Source: Chytridium lagenaria
Lineage: Eukaryota > Chytridiomycota > Chytridiomycetes > Chytridiales > Chytridiaceae
Length of the DNA: 64,000 nucleotides
Reading direction: 5' to 3'
NCBI GenBank assembly: GCA_025449115.1
Contig: JAHLKC010000086.1
Coordinates: forward strand, 62,001-126,000
Both the position numbers and the translations under genes were made by a program. Of this stretch, positions 46,949-57,567 are shown one piece after another; within the stretch, counting starts at the first letter, position 1; each line of letters begins with the position of its first letter. Under the pieces are notes generated by a model, which was not told the origin of the DNA, searched no databases, and worked only from the letters and a program-made list of their open reading frames with translations.

Positions 46949-48197
46949 TCATTCCAGGGCGCCGAGAATTGAATTTATAAACGACATGGGTGCGTCGTCA
47001 ACAATAACAACATCATACGCGGCTAGGTATTTTTCAATGTGAATGTCTGTGTCGTGGTTTAGGAACCCGATAGTCAATAGAGTCTTGCTATGAACTCCTT
47101 CGGCCATTTGGAGGTCACCAAGCGAGTCTCCCATTAAAATCTTTAAAAGTTGAACAGTATTAGTTCCTTCTACTTCCATAAAGAACGTGAGGGGGGGTTA
47201 AAAAACCTACCACGCGATCTCTGCCGATAAGGGTATCGGCGTAGGGAGATCCCTCCACCTTGGCTTCGTTCTTGTTCATGACATGAATTAATGGATCATG
47301 AAAACCAACCACGATATCGTTCTCATCAAATTTCATCCGGTTCGAAACCACATGCAATGAAGGAGGTTTCATATTGGCGGTATCCAGAATTTCGCGAATA
47401 ATATCTACATATGAAGATTCAATAGAGATTCGTAGAAAACTGATGAGATGCTTCAACACTCACCGTAAAGGCCCGCGGAAAACACCAAGAACGGTATGTT
47501 GTCCTTTGCTGTTCTCTGAATTACTTCATGTAGACCTGGTCGGAAGGCGACGGGTGTTTGTTGGATCATCTTGGCAAAGTCAGATTTGGCCAGCTTCAGA
47601 TCCACGATGAGTTCATGTGCCTTACGAGAAAGTGACAAAGTGTTAACATGGAACAGAGAGATGAGGGAACTTCTAAAATAAAGGGACCCTTTCCACACCT
47701 TAACCCACCAATCCTCCATAGCTTTGAACTTTTCCTCTTTCGTTACTGTTGGTGAGATCTCAATGGGATAGTAAGTCTTGTATAGCACGTCACTGCGTTG
47801 CTTAAACTGCCGTGAAAGGGGATGGTGGCAATGTCAACAATCAACTTCCAGGGAGCATTCCATTGAAAAATGCAGGACGAAACTCACCTCAGCAGAGATG
47901 GATGGACTCCGAGTGAGTATTGCGTGTGATGACGGACTCCTAGATCCATTCATCCAGTATCTGGCAGAGTTTAAGAGGTCGTGTCAGCATCCATTCATCC
48001 ATCCATCCATCCATCCACTTTTCCGTGTTAAACCAAACCAACCTCGTCATCGTCATGTCGAAGTCACTGATAATGTGCAGCTTGCTCTTTCCACCTTCAA
48101 GCACATCCTCCAGCTTCCTCTGTAGAGCAGCAAAGTCCCGTACTCGTATAGTTGGGTCCGCTTTGGCGGCCTCCACCAAATCCGACGCCTTTTGCAT
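46949..48197 (-). CDS. cytosolic 5'-nucleotidase III (pyrimidine 5'-nucleotidase, UMPH-1 family, HAD superfamily)
   Basis: The enzyme dephosphorylates pyrimidine mononucleotides. ATG 48195-48197 starts MQKASDLVEAAKADPTIRVR. HAD motif I is HIISDFDMTMTR (nucleophile and acid Asp; about 48040-48080). After short introns come YYPIEISPTVTKEEKFKAME and DWWVK-AHELIVDLKL, the cap helices. VAFRPGLHEVIQRTAKDNIP and FLVFSAGLY contain motif II Ser (about 47480). HVVSNRMKFDENDIVVGFHD and IHVMNKNEAKV follow. The last exon has ILMGDSLGDLQMAEGV, the D-x3-D motif III (about 47110), and ends VIVDDAPMSFINSILGALE before the stop at 46949. Motif order and roughly 300-residue length match the family. An ATCC microsatellite (about 47988-48017) lies in the first intron. 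Confidence 0.9.
47988..48017. repeat. ATCC/CATC microsatellite in intron
   Basis: A run of about seven CATC units with one CATT variant, within an intron of the 5'-nucleotidase gene. Confidence 0.85.
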
Positions 48198-48709
48198 CAA
48201 AGTAATTTTTCGAAGACATCAGCAACCGCCTTTCGCTCTCGCTTTCCGAGCCAACAGCCACCATTCTCGCGTCGCATAGTCGAGCTCAACTGCTTTTCCA
48301 AAGGTATCTAAAAGCATGTGCAAGTTTCTTTATTTCTTTTTAGACATCAAATCTCCTCAAGATCGCGTAAAAGTAATTATATCATGTAAGCGATCAGCAC
48401 GCGTGAACTAGCGAGACTGGCCACCTTCATAACGCTTTCTATTTGGATTCAATGTCATATTCCGTCAAATAGCTTCAAATCAGGCAAGGTTGTTTGCTAC
48501 TTTTGCTCAACAAAGAAATCCGACGATCCAAGACCGCATATAACATCAGCATCAAAAGCGAACTTGGATAATATTGTTTAATATTACGGAGCGACTGGAA
48601 TCTACAACTGGTAGCTACATATGCAAAAGGAATGTTGGAAACGGGAATATGTGAAGGGAAAACATGGTGGAGGTTAGCGATTAAAGTCAATTTCAGGTTA
48701 TGTCGGTTC
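48198..48709. other. intergenic, promoter of the 5'-nucleotidase gene
   Basis: About 510 bp with no coding frame of note, between the nucleotidase start (minus) and the 3' end of the next minus-strand gene. An additional 5' exon of the nucleotidase is possible around 48225-48260. Confidence 0.4.
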
Positions 48710-49616
48710 TCATGAGAGCACCGAGTAAGGCCCGCCATTCCCGGTACGTTGGTTCGCAATAATCTAAAGTGGTGTAGCAATAGTACAGTTAGTGTTAAGT
48801 AGCGCTAGTATGCTAAAAAACCACACACCTGGATCACTTGATCTAAATATGGTTTCGCCACAGCAGCGACCACCAACATTGAAACCACAACAAGGAACGA
48901 ATAAACGATAATTTCGTCCTTGTAAGAACCACGCTCTGCATCCATTATTGCTTGTTTAATAAGAGCCCAACGAAAAGAAAAAAAGAAGTATGACACTCAC
49001 GGAAGCAAGTTGCTACCCAGTCGTCATCCGGCTGTGTCGTAGGTACGGGTATCTGCACTGGCCCTCCATCGTCTTCAATAGGCACTTTAATTACAGGTGA
49101 TGTGGTGGTTGTGGTGGTGGTTGTTCTAGTAACTTCCCCAATTGTTGTCGTTGGACCAAGAATGGTTGTCGGTAAACCATCTGTAACATCTCCACCGTCC
49201 CATTCACTCAGAGATGCAAGCCGGGGCATACTATCTCTCTTCGGTTTTTGCGCGGGTGGTAATGGAGTGGTCGAAGGAAGGTCTGGCTTTTGTGGGAGAA
49301 AGCACACTTGACTCTCCATACAGAAAGCTTTTGTACAGGTAGTGCATTTTGGGACGATAAGGATGGTGACGTTGGGTGCGCAGAGGCATTTGCAGAACAG
49401 AGTGATGTCCGCCGCAAACGCAATCTAAACAGGTACAAAATGAGCTCAGTGAATCTTCTGGCCAACACAGCTGAGCAAAGCAGAAACGATAGTCGACGGG
49501 ACGACCACTTACATCTAAGTATAAGAGGACGACGAGCAGGGGGAGTATAACAAGCCGGGGCGTTCTCCAGCGTTGTGTGGCCGTTCTTCTAAAGGCCTTG
49601 CCTCTTTTTGGATCCA
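48710..49616 (-). CDS. Cys-rich two-pass membrane protein of a conserved but uncharacterised fungal type
   Basis: ATG 49614-49616 gives MDPKRGKAFRRTATQRWRTP, then a hydrophobic segment RLVILPLLVVLLYLD that serves as signal anchor. The next exon, ADITLFCKCLCAPNVTILIV with PKCTTCTKAFCMESQVC, has a C-x-C-x-C...C-x2-C-x4-C-x5-C cluster; NVT is a possible glycosylation site. A Thr/Pro stalk follows with a poly-Thr run, then RGSYKDEIIVYSFLVVVSML, the second membrane span. A short last exon, IIANQRTGNGGPYSVLS, ends at 48710-48712. The Cys cluster between two spans, flanked by a Ser/Thr/Pro region, recalls small uncharacterised fungal endomembrane proteins. The divergent neighbour starts only 44 bp away. 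Confidence 0.6.
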
Positions 49617-49660
49617 TTGAAGTGGAATTGAGAAAAATCAATCGACTTTGAAATACGCTA
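49617..49660. promoter_or_regulatory. 44-bp divergent start-to-start interval
   Basis: The start codons of the Cys-rich membrane gene (minus) and the Cys-rich unknown (plus) are 44 bp apart. A shared promoter or overlapping 5' UTRs are implied. No TATA element is evident. Confidence 0.4.
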
Positions 49661-51815
49661 ATGTCTGGGGGGAGCAGACGGGCGACCAGCTCAGACTACA
49701 TCTGGAGATACTGCGTGAGCGAAGGTGAGTGTGTAGGTGTCTCGATAATCTTAAGGTATCTTGCTAAAACGGCGTCCTTTTCTTCTAGGCGGATACTGGA
49801 GCTGGAGCATGCTGTCCTTCAGGCGAGGAGAGAGGAGAGACTTCTTAACAGCCTCGTACACCACCAGCAGCAGCAGCCACCGCACCAGTCGATGTCCCAA
49901 ACATCGCACCTTCAGCCACCACCGCACTTGACACCGACCATATCTTCTGCACCAAGCCCTGCTTTAGAAACAACACCCCTCACTGGAAGCCAATCGTTGA
50001 GCGATGAACTGTGTTGGTTGTTGAACTTCCAACCCCCTGATTCCATATCGTCATCATCGCAATACCTGTCTCATTCAATGAATCCTATATCTTTCCCTAT
50101 GGGCTTACAGGAAGATCAAGGCACTAGCAATGCATATGGTTCATTTTCCCCGATGCCACCGCCACCGATGCCACCACATGTGGACCCCAATACACCTTCG
50201 AATAGCCTCAGCTCCGTCATGTCCTGGCTCCCGGATGTAGGTTCGCCTGATATCGACGGCTTTGTAACGACTGGATCTTCTGAATCCAGTGGAGCTGATA
50301 CTGGTGGAGGGGTTAGGGAAAGCGATCAGAAAAGAAGGGCAAGACGATATTAAGCAATCTCGACTGTTGTTGCAGAAAATGCGGCACTTTGAAGGCTGTC
50401 GTGGACGTTTGTGGCGAGAAGGGCTATTGGAGGAGGATGGAATTACGCCATTCGTGATATGCGAGGGGTGCGTGCAGAATAACCCAGAGCCGAGGCAGCA
50501 AAAAAGGAAACGTGTTGATGGAAAGTCTGGGGACGGGTTGGTATGCAAGTTGTGCTCGGAAACGATATCGACGATCCCTGTATCGTTCGTAACGGCGAAT
50601 GGTGCTGAAAAGACATTTTTGCTAGAAGATTTGACGATTGAGAGTATTTGTGCTGATTGCCTTTCCAACTTTAGTAAGCAATACTTCATCGAGTTTGGTT
50701 TCTCTATACAATTATGCAAGTCTAACCACGTCCTTTTTTTTTTAATCGCTTAGAATTCTGCACAAATTGTGGGGGCGGTGAGTCTCTTTTTCTGCTATCC
50801 TGCTGCGTTTCGTTTGCTTTTTCTATTTTCAAATAGGTACTAAGAGACGTTTAATATGATAAGGTGGCTTTCTTCGTTCTGGGAAGTGGAGACCGAAGCA
50901 ACTTTTTGGACCAGGCAGGAAAAACTGCTCACTTCCCACGTCCGATTAGGAAGCCACACCAATTTTCGATTTGTCTCTTATCAACTCCCCGTATATGGGA
51001 CGGCAGCACCTCCAAATGACTTCACCGGTCTACGACCGAAAGCTCAAACTTCCTCTATGCTCGATATCCCTTACGCCGATCTTCCTCTGTCCGAAGCCAT
51101 TCAACTCATCACACGGGATGTCGGAAACGCCCTCAAGCTACAATTTCTCACTTCGTGTGCGGAGGCGAATCGCATGCGAAATTGCATTGTTCTCAGCACA
51201 TGGGAGAAACTTACAGAAAAAGTGAATACATATGCACAGGAAGCTGAACGCTTTTTGCGAGGGACGTTTCGAGAGGATGGCTTGCCAAAGGTCGCCAATA
51301 AGCATATTCGACGGTACATGGTGCTTGGGCTCTACCCTCAGCCTAAAGCGCCTGCCAAGCCTAATCCTCGAAAAGATCAGCAGGCGGCACATCTTCATGG
51401 TTATAGTATCGGCGGGGTAACGCTGATTCAATGGAACGTGACCGATGGAGCTATAGGATATTGTTATTCAGATAATCTGGGTTTAAATAGTTTCACGCAA
51501 AGCTCTATGGTGCCCAATCTCATCTTGCTTCCTTTAGAGCGAGTTGACGCGGAACTGAAAGCAAACGCAAGTCTTATAGAGCCAAAACACGTATGGTGTC
51601 CATTCATGAAACGCGAGAATAAAGGAGCAAGAAGTAGCAAGTCTAGCATACGGAGATTGGATCTTAAGGGTGTTGATGAATACGTCGCCAAGAATTGCCT
51701 GGATGCTGCCACGACGGCTAATGTATTTGACGACTTTAACAGTTGCCAAAAGTCTTTAGATGATCATGACTTTTACGCGATTGAGTACCGGAGATGCTTC
51801 CCTTTGGTACTGTAA
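49661..51815 (+). CDS. Cys-rich (zinc-binding type) protein of unknown function with Gln/Pro-rich N-terminus
   Basis: ATG 49661 gives MSGGSRRATSSDYIWRYC, and an intron (GTGAGTGTG...CTAG) leads to ILELEHAVLQARREERLLNS, a short coiled coil. A Gln/His/Pro/Ser-rich low-complexity part follows (HHQQQQPPHQS). After a frame change near 50330 comes a Cys-rich section: HFEGCRGRLWREGLLEEDG, FVICEGC, VCKLCSET, ICADCLSNF and FCTNCGGG, four C-x2-C-type pairs that probably bind zinc. TSHVRLGSHTNFRFVSYQLP and a helical region, VGNALKLQFLTSCAEANRM with YTAQEAERFLR-like segments, follow. The end is IEYRRCFPLVL with TAA 51813-51815. It resembles uncharacterised fungal proteins with a CxxC cluster followed by an LSHVRLG-type motif, as far as I recall. 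A role in transcription is plausible but not shown. Confidence 0.55.
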
Positions 51816-51942
51816 ATAAAATTATATTACGACTTTTAACCGCTCACAGTATGTCATGCTCTATTTTACACGATTGGTTGCACGTCTTTTTAGCAAAATG
51901 GCAACGAAATTTTACACTATATTATGGTATATTTACATGCCT

Positions 51943-54058
51943 TCACTTTGGTCGACGTTTCTTAGCCGCACGAGCCTCCTCAAGCTCATCCTCGAAAACG
52001 CTCTCCATCAACAGCGGTTTGGGTTGACTCGACTTATAAGCAGGAGCAACCCAATAAGGATCGGCTATTTAAAGAAGGAGTCAGAACACTGTGAAACAAA
52101 CAAAGACAACGAGGCGTGAAAATTACCATTAGCAGCTTCAGCGTGCTTTAAAATGGCTTCGCGAGGATCTTCATCTCGCATGGTATCCTTCAGCACCCTC
52201 TTCAGCATATTCGAAGCAGAGCTACTACCCAGCTTTCCGCCCTTTCCATGCCCAGAAAGTGGAAAGTCGGGCTTTTGGATATCTTGGGATCATTGCGCGC
52301 CCTCTCCATTTGCCGTTTTGTCTTCTTCACCTGCTCGTCACGGAACATGGGCAGAGCATGCGGAGTGTAGATAACCCTACAAGCATATATATATAATAGT
52401 AAGCCCCTTGCATTAAATAAACTGCAAAGACTCACCTCGCAGTCTCGTCAGCAGCGATCGCATAGTCCTCAAATGTCTTTGTCTTCGCCTTCTTATCCGC
52501 ACACAGTTTTGCTCCACTCGCAGACACTTTCTGGTCATAGTGCACATAAATTTCACCCTCGCTCGATGTTGTAAGAATTTGGTTGATCCGACTATGCCAC
52601 ATAGTTCTTACAACTGAATCGCCCAAATCCTTCTCATACACAAGTGAAAGGTCCGCTTTATGGAAAAACTTGAGCTTCCCTGCCTTTTCACTCCTCCTGT
52701 TCGATACACCTGTCACGACAAGCTTGTCGTTTGGCGAGAATATGGCATTGGTTTCCTCGTATAGATTTGGGAGGTCTTCAACAATTGCAACGGGGTCGGT
52801 GAATTTGCGTAGATCCCAAAGCTTCAGTGTGTCGTCGAAGGCACGTGTAATAACACTGTGGTTGTCGATGGATATATTGATGGATGAGATGATATTGCCG
52901 GGAATATGAGCCTTTTCCTTGGACTACGGAAAACCATTAATCATTGCTTATCTTCCATTACATGTAACGGCGTTTGAAAAAAACTTACCTGTGAGGGTCG
53001 AAGGTACGGTGCCTTGGAGCTATAGATCCTTATTTCTCCATCCTGACCAGCACACAAGACCATGTTTCCATCAAGTGAATAGCTGCATGAGGTGATAGGG
53101 CTACGACCACCCCTTTCCTTAGATTTTATCGCAATAACATGCGTGTTCTGTCTCTTGTTGTTTATGTCCCATATTCTAAAATATAAATGAGTGAAGAGCC
53201 CCTTTACGAAGAATGGCGGCGTGTTAACAAACCTCACAGTTCCATCTAACGAGGAAGTTATAAAAGTGTTTTTGTCCGAAGGATGCCATCGACAGGCTGT
53301 TAAAGAGCTTGTATGTCCTCTACCATGAGTTAGATATAAGTTAAAGTAAGTCGGCTTACTTTGTATTTTCATATCTCTCAGATATGGGTCACCTTTAACA
53401 AACTCGTTGCTGCCGTTAAAAAGGAAACAAAAAAACATTACTTTCATGCTACTAAAAATGGATTCAACAGCATTCAGCACCCACATTAGAGAACCCTCAC
53501 GGTCGTAAAGTCTTGCCTGTGAATTTCCCGATGCGACCAAAAAAGAATCTCCAGAAAGACTGAACTGCACTTCCCTAACCTAAAGCAAGTTCCCGAATAA
53601 TCAATGACATACTCTATTATAGTTCAAAAGTCCTACCGGGTTTCCATCTAAGTCAATGCTTCTAAATGGAAGGAAACGCTGGTCCATGCCGTTGAAATCC
53701 CACATCTTCAGGGTAGAATCCCGGCCACCCGAGACGATCCTGGAACCTGATGGGTCCACACTGACAGCAGATACAGTCTTGATGAATGTTAGACGTCTCC
53801 TGTGGTGAAATAATGAGTTCAAACCTTCCGATGGTCCTTGAGCTTGATGCTTTCCGTCATAGGGAGAATGTCATACTCGGGCTCGTCGTCTCCACTCTCG
53901 AAGTCAGTGTCTTCCTCATCCTCATCACCAACATCTGCGTGAGGCGGAGGCATTGGAGGTCCGTAATCATCCTCCTCTTCCTCCTTGTCGTTTGCGCCTG
54001 GAGGGGGTAAAGGTGGTCCAAAGTCGTCGTCATCCATGTTGGTGTTGCTATTTTTCAA
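51943..54058 (-). CDS. WDR70: WDR70, WD-repeat protein (CRL4 substrate-receptor type, DNA-end resection)
   Basis: The start is at 54058 (or the ATG at 54036 in MDDDDFGPPLPPPG), with an acidic Pro-rich N-terminus. WD repeats follow. KTVSAVSVDPSGSRIVSGGR leads to DSTLKMWDFNGMD, and VREVQFSLSGDSFLVASGNS leads to QARLYDREGS. KGDPYLRDM is a family hallmark. RWHPSDKNTFITSSLDGTVR runs into IWDINN. ITSCSYSLDGNMVLCAGQDG, FDDTLKLWDLRKF and FSPNDKLVVTGVSNRRSEKA come next, then VVRTMWHSRINQILTTSSEG. The C-terminus carries VIYTPHALPMFRDEQVKKTK and EDPREAILKHAEAANADPYW, the IxTPHALPMFR and PREAILxHA...PYW motifs that single out WDR70. It ends ARAAKKRRPK with TGA 51943-51945. The family links histone H2B ubiquitination to resection. 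Several short introns. Confidence 0.92.
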
Positions 54059-54118
54059 AGACTCTTTTTCAATAAAAACGGACTTTTCCTGAATACGAGC
54101 GCCTTATATTTATTACAG

Positions 54119-56007
54119 TTATTTAGGCATTTTTTTGGCCCAGGTGTTGCTATCTTGCGTCGACGATAAGCCTTTTGAATTTTTTGAATCCGTGGCTACG
54201 CCTTTATCATCCAATGCCCCTAACATCCTTTCAGCAACATCACATGCGGCCGGTAAGCATGTATAAAGAGCCGGTGTGAATTGGTGCGAGAAAAGCATAT
54301 CTTCCATTCCTATCCGGTTCGGTGTTGTGTCATGTGGCAAGGAGGATGATGTGCTAGCTTTTCCTAAAGATGACGCCGTGTGAAGAGCTTTTTTGGCTTT
54401 AAGGGAGAGATGCGGAGAGTTTGGGAGGGAAAGGCCAGATGGTGGGGTATTGGCGTTAGAGCGGGAAAAGATATCCGATACTGGGGCAAGGGTGCTTGAG
54501 AATCGACTAGGTGAGCTGTTGTTCGATGGGCTTTTTATAGGTAGGGGCTTTCCGGACGGGAAGAAGGGGTCGCTTGTATTTTGAACGCGAACGGTTGGAA
54601 CTTGCATAGGTGCTGCGGCTTTCTCCATGGCTGCTTCCCTTGCTGCCAGATATTCCCTGTCCGCCTTCGTGTCTGCTCCAAACCGTACTTTTTGCAGTAT
54701 TGAAGATAGTACATCCTTCAAGTGCGTCTAAAGTCAAATTGTTAGCTCACATCCTGTCTTTAACATTGCTGACGCATACCGCTAATGACTGCTCCATAAA
54801 CGAGATCGAATCTTCGTCTATTGAAACCCCGTACAAAGTCCCGATAAGCTCCATCCTCGATCTTAAAGCATCCCGAGTAGGTAGAGACCCAGACTTTCGG
54901 CATGTTGTCATATGCTTGCTTTCAATCTCACGTCTTTTCATAAAGTATTAAAGGTATTAACATGCCGATGACAGGGGAAGGCGAACAAAACAACGCTTAA
55001 GTCCAGGTACTTACCCTGTTTCACATCCTCGGAAAGTGTCTCCAGTTGCTTCTCCGCTGTCCAAGGTTCGATCGGATCTGGAGAGGAATTACCCTGAATA
55101 ACAAGAGAAGTGTAAGACAACCTGGCTCGTAGAAAGGTAGAATACCTTTAACGATGTCAATATTCTCAGACGGTCAGCCTTGTCGAGGGTTTGAATCTGG
55201 CCCATCCGATATTGCCGACGCTTCTCTGACTGAGAAACCTCTGTTTCGAGCTTTCTTTTGAGAGCTGTTCGTCCTTTTCCTGGTTTAAATTCAACATGCC
55301 GCGGCCGGAGGGGAGCTCCACATCACGATAAACATTTGACAGAACAGCAAGAATCAGCCTATTATGTAGCCCGGCTGCTCAAAAACGTCAACAATTAGAT
55401 ACATTAATGGCCAGCGACCAGCGCTGTCTAGGTGGAAAATATGTAAAACCCCACCATATTCTTTGCCGAGGATGCCAATGGCAGCATCGTTAAATTCCTT
55501 CCGTAGGATCTTTCCTGATAGAAAGTCGCTTAGCTTGCTCCAATATTCGGGGCCCCGGTCTCCCAAGACGTTTGCCAGCTCCAGTTTGATGGCCACGGTG
55601 TCCTCGCGCGCAACGCCATTCTTCTTCTTCTCTCCATCATATGTATGTAATGAAGCTCTCGTATCATAATCCGTCTCCCCATTCACCCCATCCCGTAATC
55701 CTCCCTCCCTTCCTCCGCCTCCACCCCCACCCCCACTTTCCGCACTCCTTAGACCACCCGAAGCAGTTCCAACGTGAGATCCGGCTCCGTTGGACGCATG
55801 CTTGCTCAAGATCCCTTCGACCACGGACCTGATCCGTGAATGACCAGCATCCACCACAGGCACGGAGTTTTCGGTCAATGAGGTTGATGGCTCCCTTAAA
55901 GGTTTTGTGGCGTTTGCTAATGAGGATGATGATGGGCCGGTACTACTGCTGCTGGCCACGGCCGCTCGTTCCAAGTCGAGAGTATTCCTGGCCTGCGTGA
56001 CGGCCAT
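54119..56007 (-). CDS. HFI1: HFI1/ADA1, SAGA complex subunit (SAGA-Tad1 domain)
   Basis: ADA1/Hfi1 is a structural subunit of the SAGA histone acetyltransferase. ATG 56005-56007 starts MAVTQARNTLDLERAAVASS, followed by a Ser/Gly-rich region with a G8 run. The SAGA-Tad1 signature is VAIKLELANVLGDRGPEYWS, KLSDFLSGKILRKEFNDAAI, then across an intron EYAGLHNRLILAVLSNVYRD (about 55330-55560). The histone-fold-like part is TTCRKSGSLPTRDALRSRME and LYGVSIDEDSISFMEQSLA, then LKDVLSSILQKVRFG, which follows the family order (PD-ALRxRM...LM-x-ALE-YLK-LL). A Ser-rich tail ends KKMPK at 54119. Splicing at GAATATG|GTGGGG...GAGCAG|CC restores LHN. Neighbours: WDR70 downstream on the same strand and DNAJC8 divergent. 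Confidence 0.85.
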
Positions 56008-56238
56008 TCATTAACAGGTTCTCTGTTCTGCTCTGCACCGTCTCCAGGGGCACTTTACTATTGGATGGGATGAGCAGGTGGATGGATTAGTGGATAGATG
56101 GATGGATGAAGGAGTTGCCGCAGGGTGATGGATTGATGGATGCGCAGAACAGACTTGCAAAGATGACGGGCTCTGCTTGTCCTTTTGGCTATCCTTTTGG
56201 ATTGAACAAAATTCCTTTTTTTCTAGGAAGGGGGAACC

Positions 56239-57251
56239 ATGGCTGCGTCAAAGGACGATTTGGACGTCGATACTTTCCTGCGATTAGAGGTAAGAGCTCA
56301 ATGGATGGTTTTCTTCTTTCTCCTTCGCCCCCTAGTCCCGCATGCTCTCTCTGCTTTTCTGTCAAGTGCAGTAATGTTGGTAGTGGAATGGCCGTTCTCT
56401 TGCCTATTTGGAAAGAAGGAACATCACTCTCCATCTACATTTCCAGTACTGTTGATTGAACTTCGGACGTTGAGCCTTTTCGTCTCCTGCACTCGCTTCT
56501 TTTTTTTCTTCCTGACTATGCGCAAATAAGTCTCCTCCCCCTCGTTTACCCCCAACCCCAAAACCAGGCCAATTCATTCAATCAAGACCATGAAGTTGAG
56601 CGCATCCTCGCCCTTAAGTTAAAAGCCTCCAATCCCGTCGAAGTGCTGGACCTCCATGGTAAAGTCTGGACAGAGGGAGTTTTGGAAACCCGTGAGATTA
56701 AAGTGAGCTACCGCAAAAAGTCACTTCTTCTCCATCCCGATAAATGTAAGCATCCCAAGGCTCAGGATGCTTTTGAGATGTTAAAGAAAGCAGAATCGGA
56801 GCTGATGGAAGAGGGGAAACGAGCTTATATGTTGGGTCTTATTGCAGAGGCACGAGCCATCGTGCTGAAGAATAAGGGCGTAACGGCAAAGCCTGGAGTG
56901 CCAACTATCACTATCCCTTCTTTTGAAAAGGACCCTGTTGCAGCTGGTGAGCTTGCCGTCGCTATTAAGATCGCAACGCGGAAGCTACTCGTTGACCAGG
57001 GCTCTAGAGATAGCGTCCGGATGAAGAATGAGGTGGAGCGGAAAGAAAATGAGGCCAAGACGGTTCTTGAGGATAAGAAACGGAAGGCCGAATACGACAA
57101 AGCTTGGGAAGCGGTGAGCTTAGTCCTTTTCCGCGTAAAAATCAATGTTAACACGTATTACAGACTAGAGAGACACGCGTTGGAAAGCTGGAGAAACTTC
57201 CTCAAGGGCGACAAGAAGAAGAAGCGCAAGAAGGACGATGTGCTTGGCTGA
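56239..57251 (+). CDS. DNAJC8/Spf31-type J-domain spliceosomal protein
   Basis: Exon 1 is 56239-56289 (MAASKDDLDVDTFLRLE), and an intron to 56567 follows. Exon 2 starts ANSFNQDHEVERILALKLKA and has PVEVLDLHG and the J domain ETREIKVSYRKKSLLLHPDK. HPD is present, followed by CKHPKAQDAFEMLKKAESEL. A charged helical region, RKENEAKTVLEDKKRKAEYD, leads to the last exon. There TRETRVG and then SWRNFLKGDKKKKRKKDDVL match the RVxSWRxF-KGKKKK C-terminus of DNAJC8. One extra A in AAA (57184-57186) separates these two in-register pieces. It ends at TGA 57249-57251. DNAJC8 associates with the spliceosome and SR kinases. About 215 residues, as in the family. Start codon at the end of a likely 5'-UTR intron (TTTTTTCTAG at about 56225). 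Confidence 0.88.
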
Positions 57252-57567
57252 GGGCCATTCATCACCAACTTTTTGCGCCACCCCATTAGTAGATTCGTCA
57301 ACTCGTCTTTACGCTACCATGTTCCTGGCTCCTGTATTAATAAAACCATGCCTTCATCCAATCACATTTGTTTGCTCAACACCTCATTGTTTTCCTCCCA
57401 GCCGTGTCCACTCAGCGTTTCTTTCGATCGCGCACTCATTGTTCTATAGGCTTGCGGGACGCTACCTCAATACTTTCTTTTTCTGTCCGTTCATTCCATT
57501 TTTGTTTCCTTCCAAAGGGCTACATCGTCGAGTCAAGCCCGGTCGAGAGGAAGGCTCTACAGCTAAA

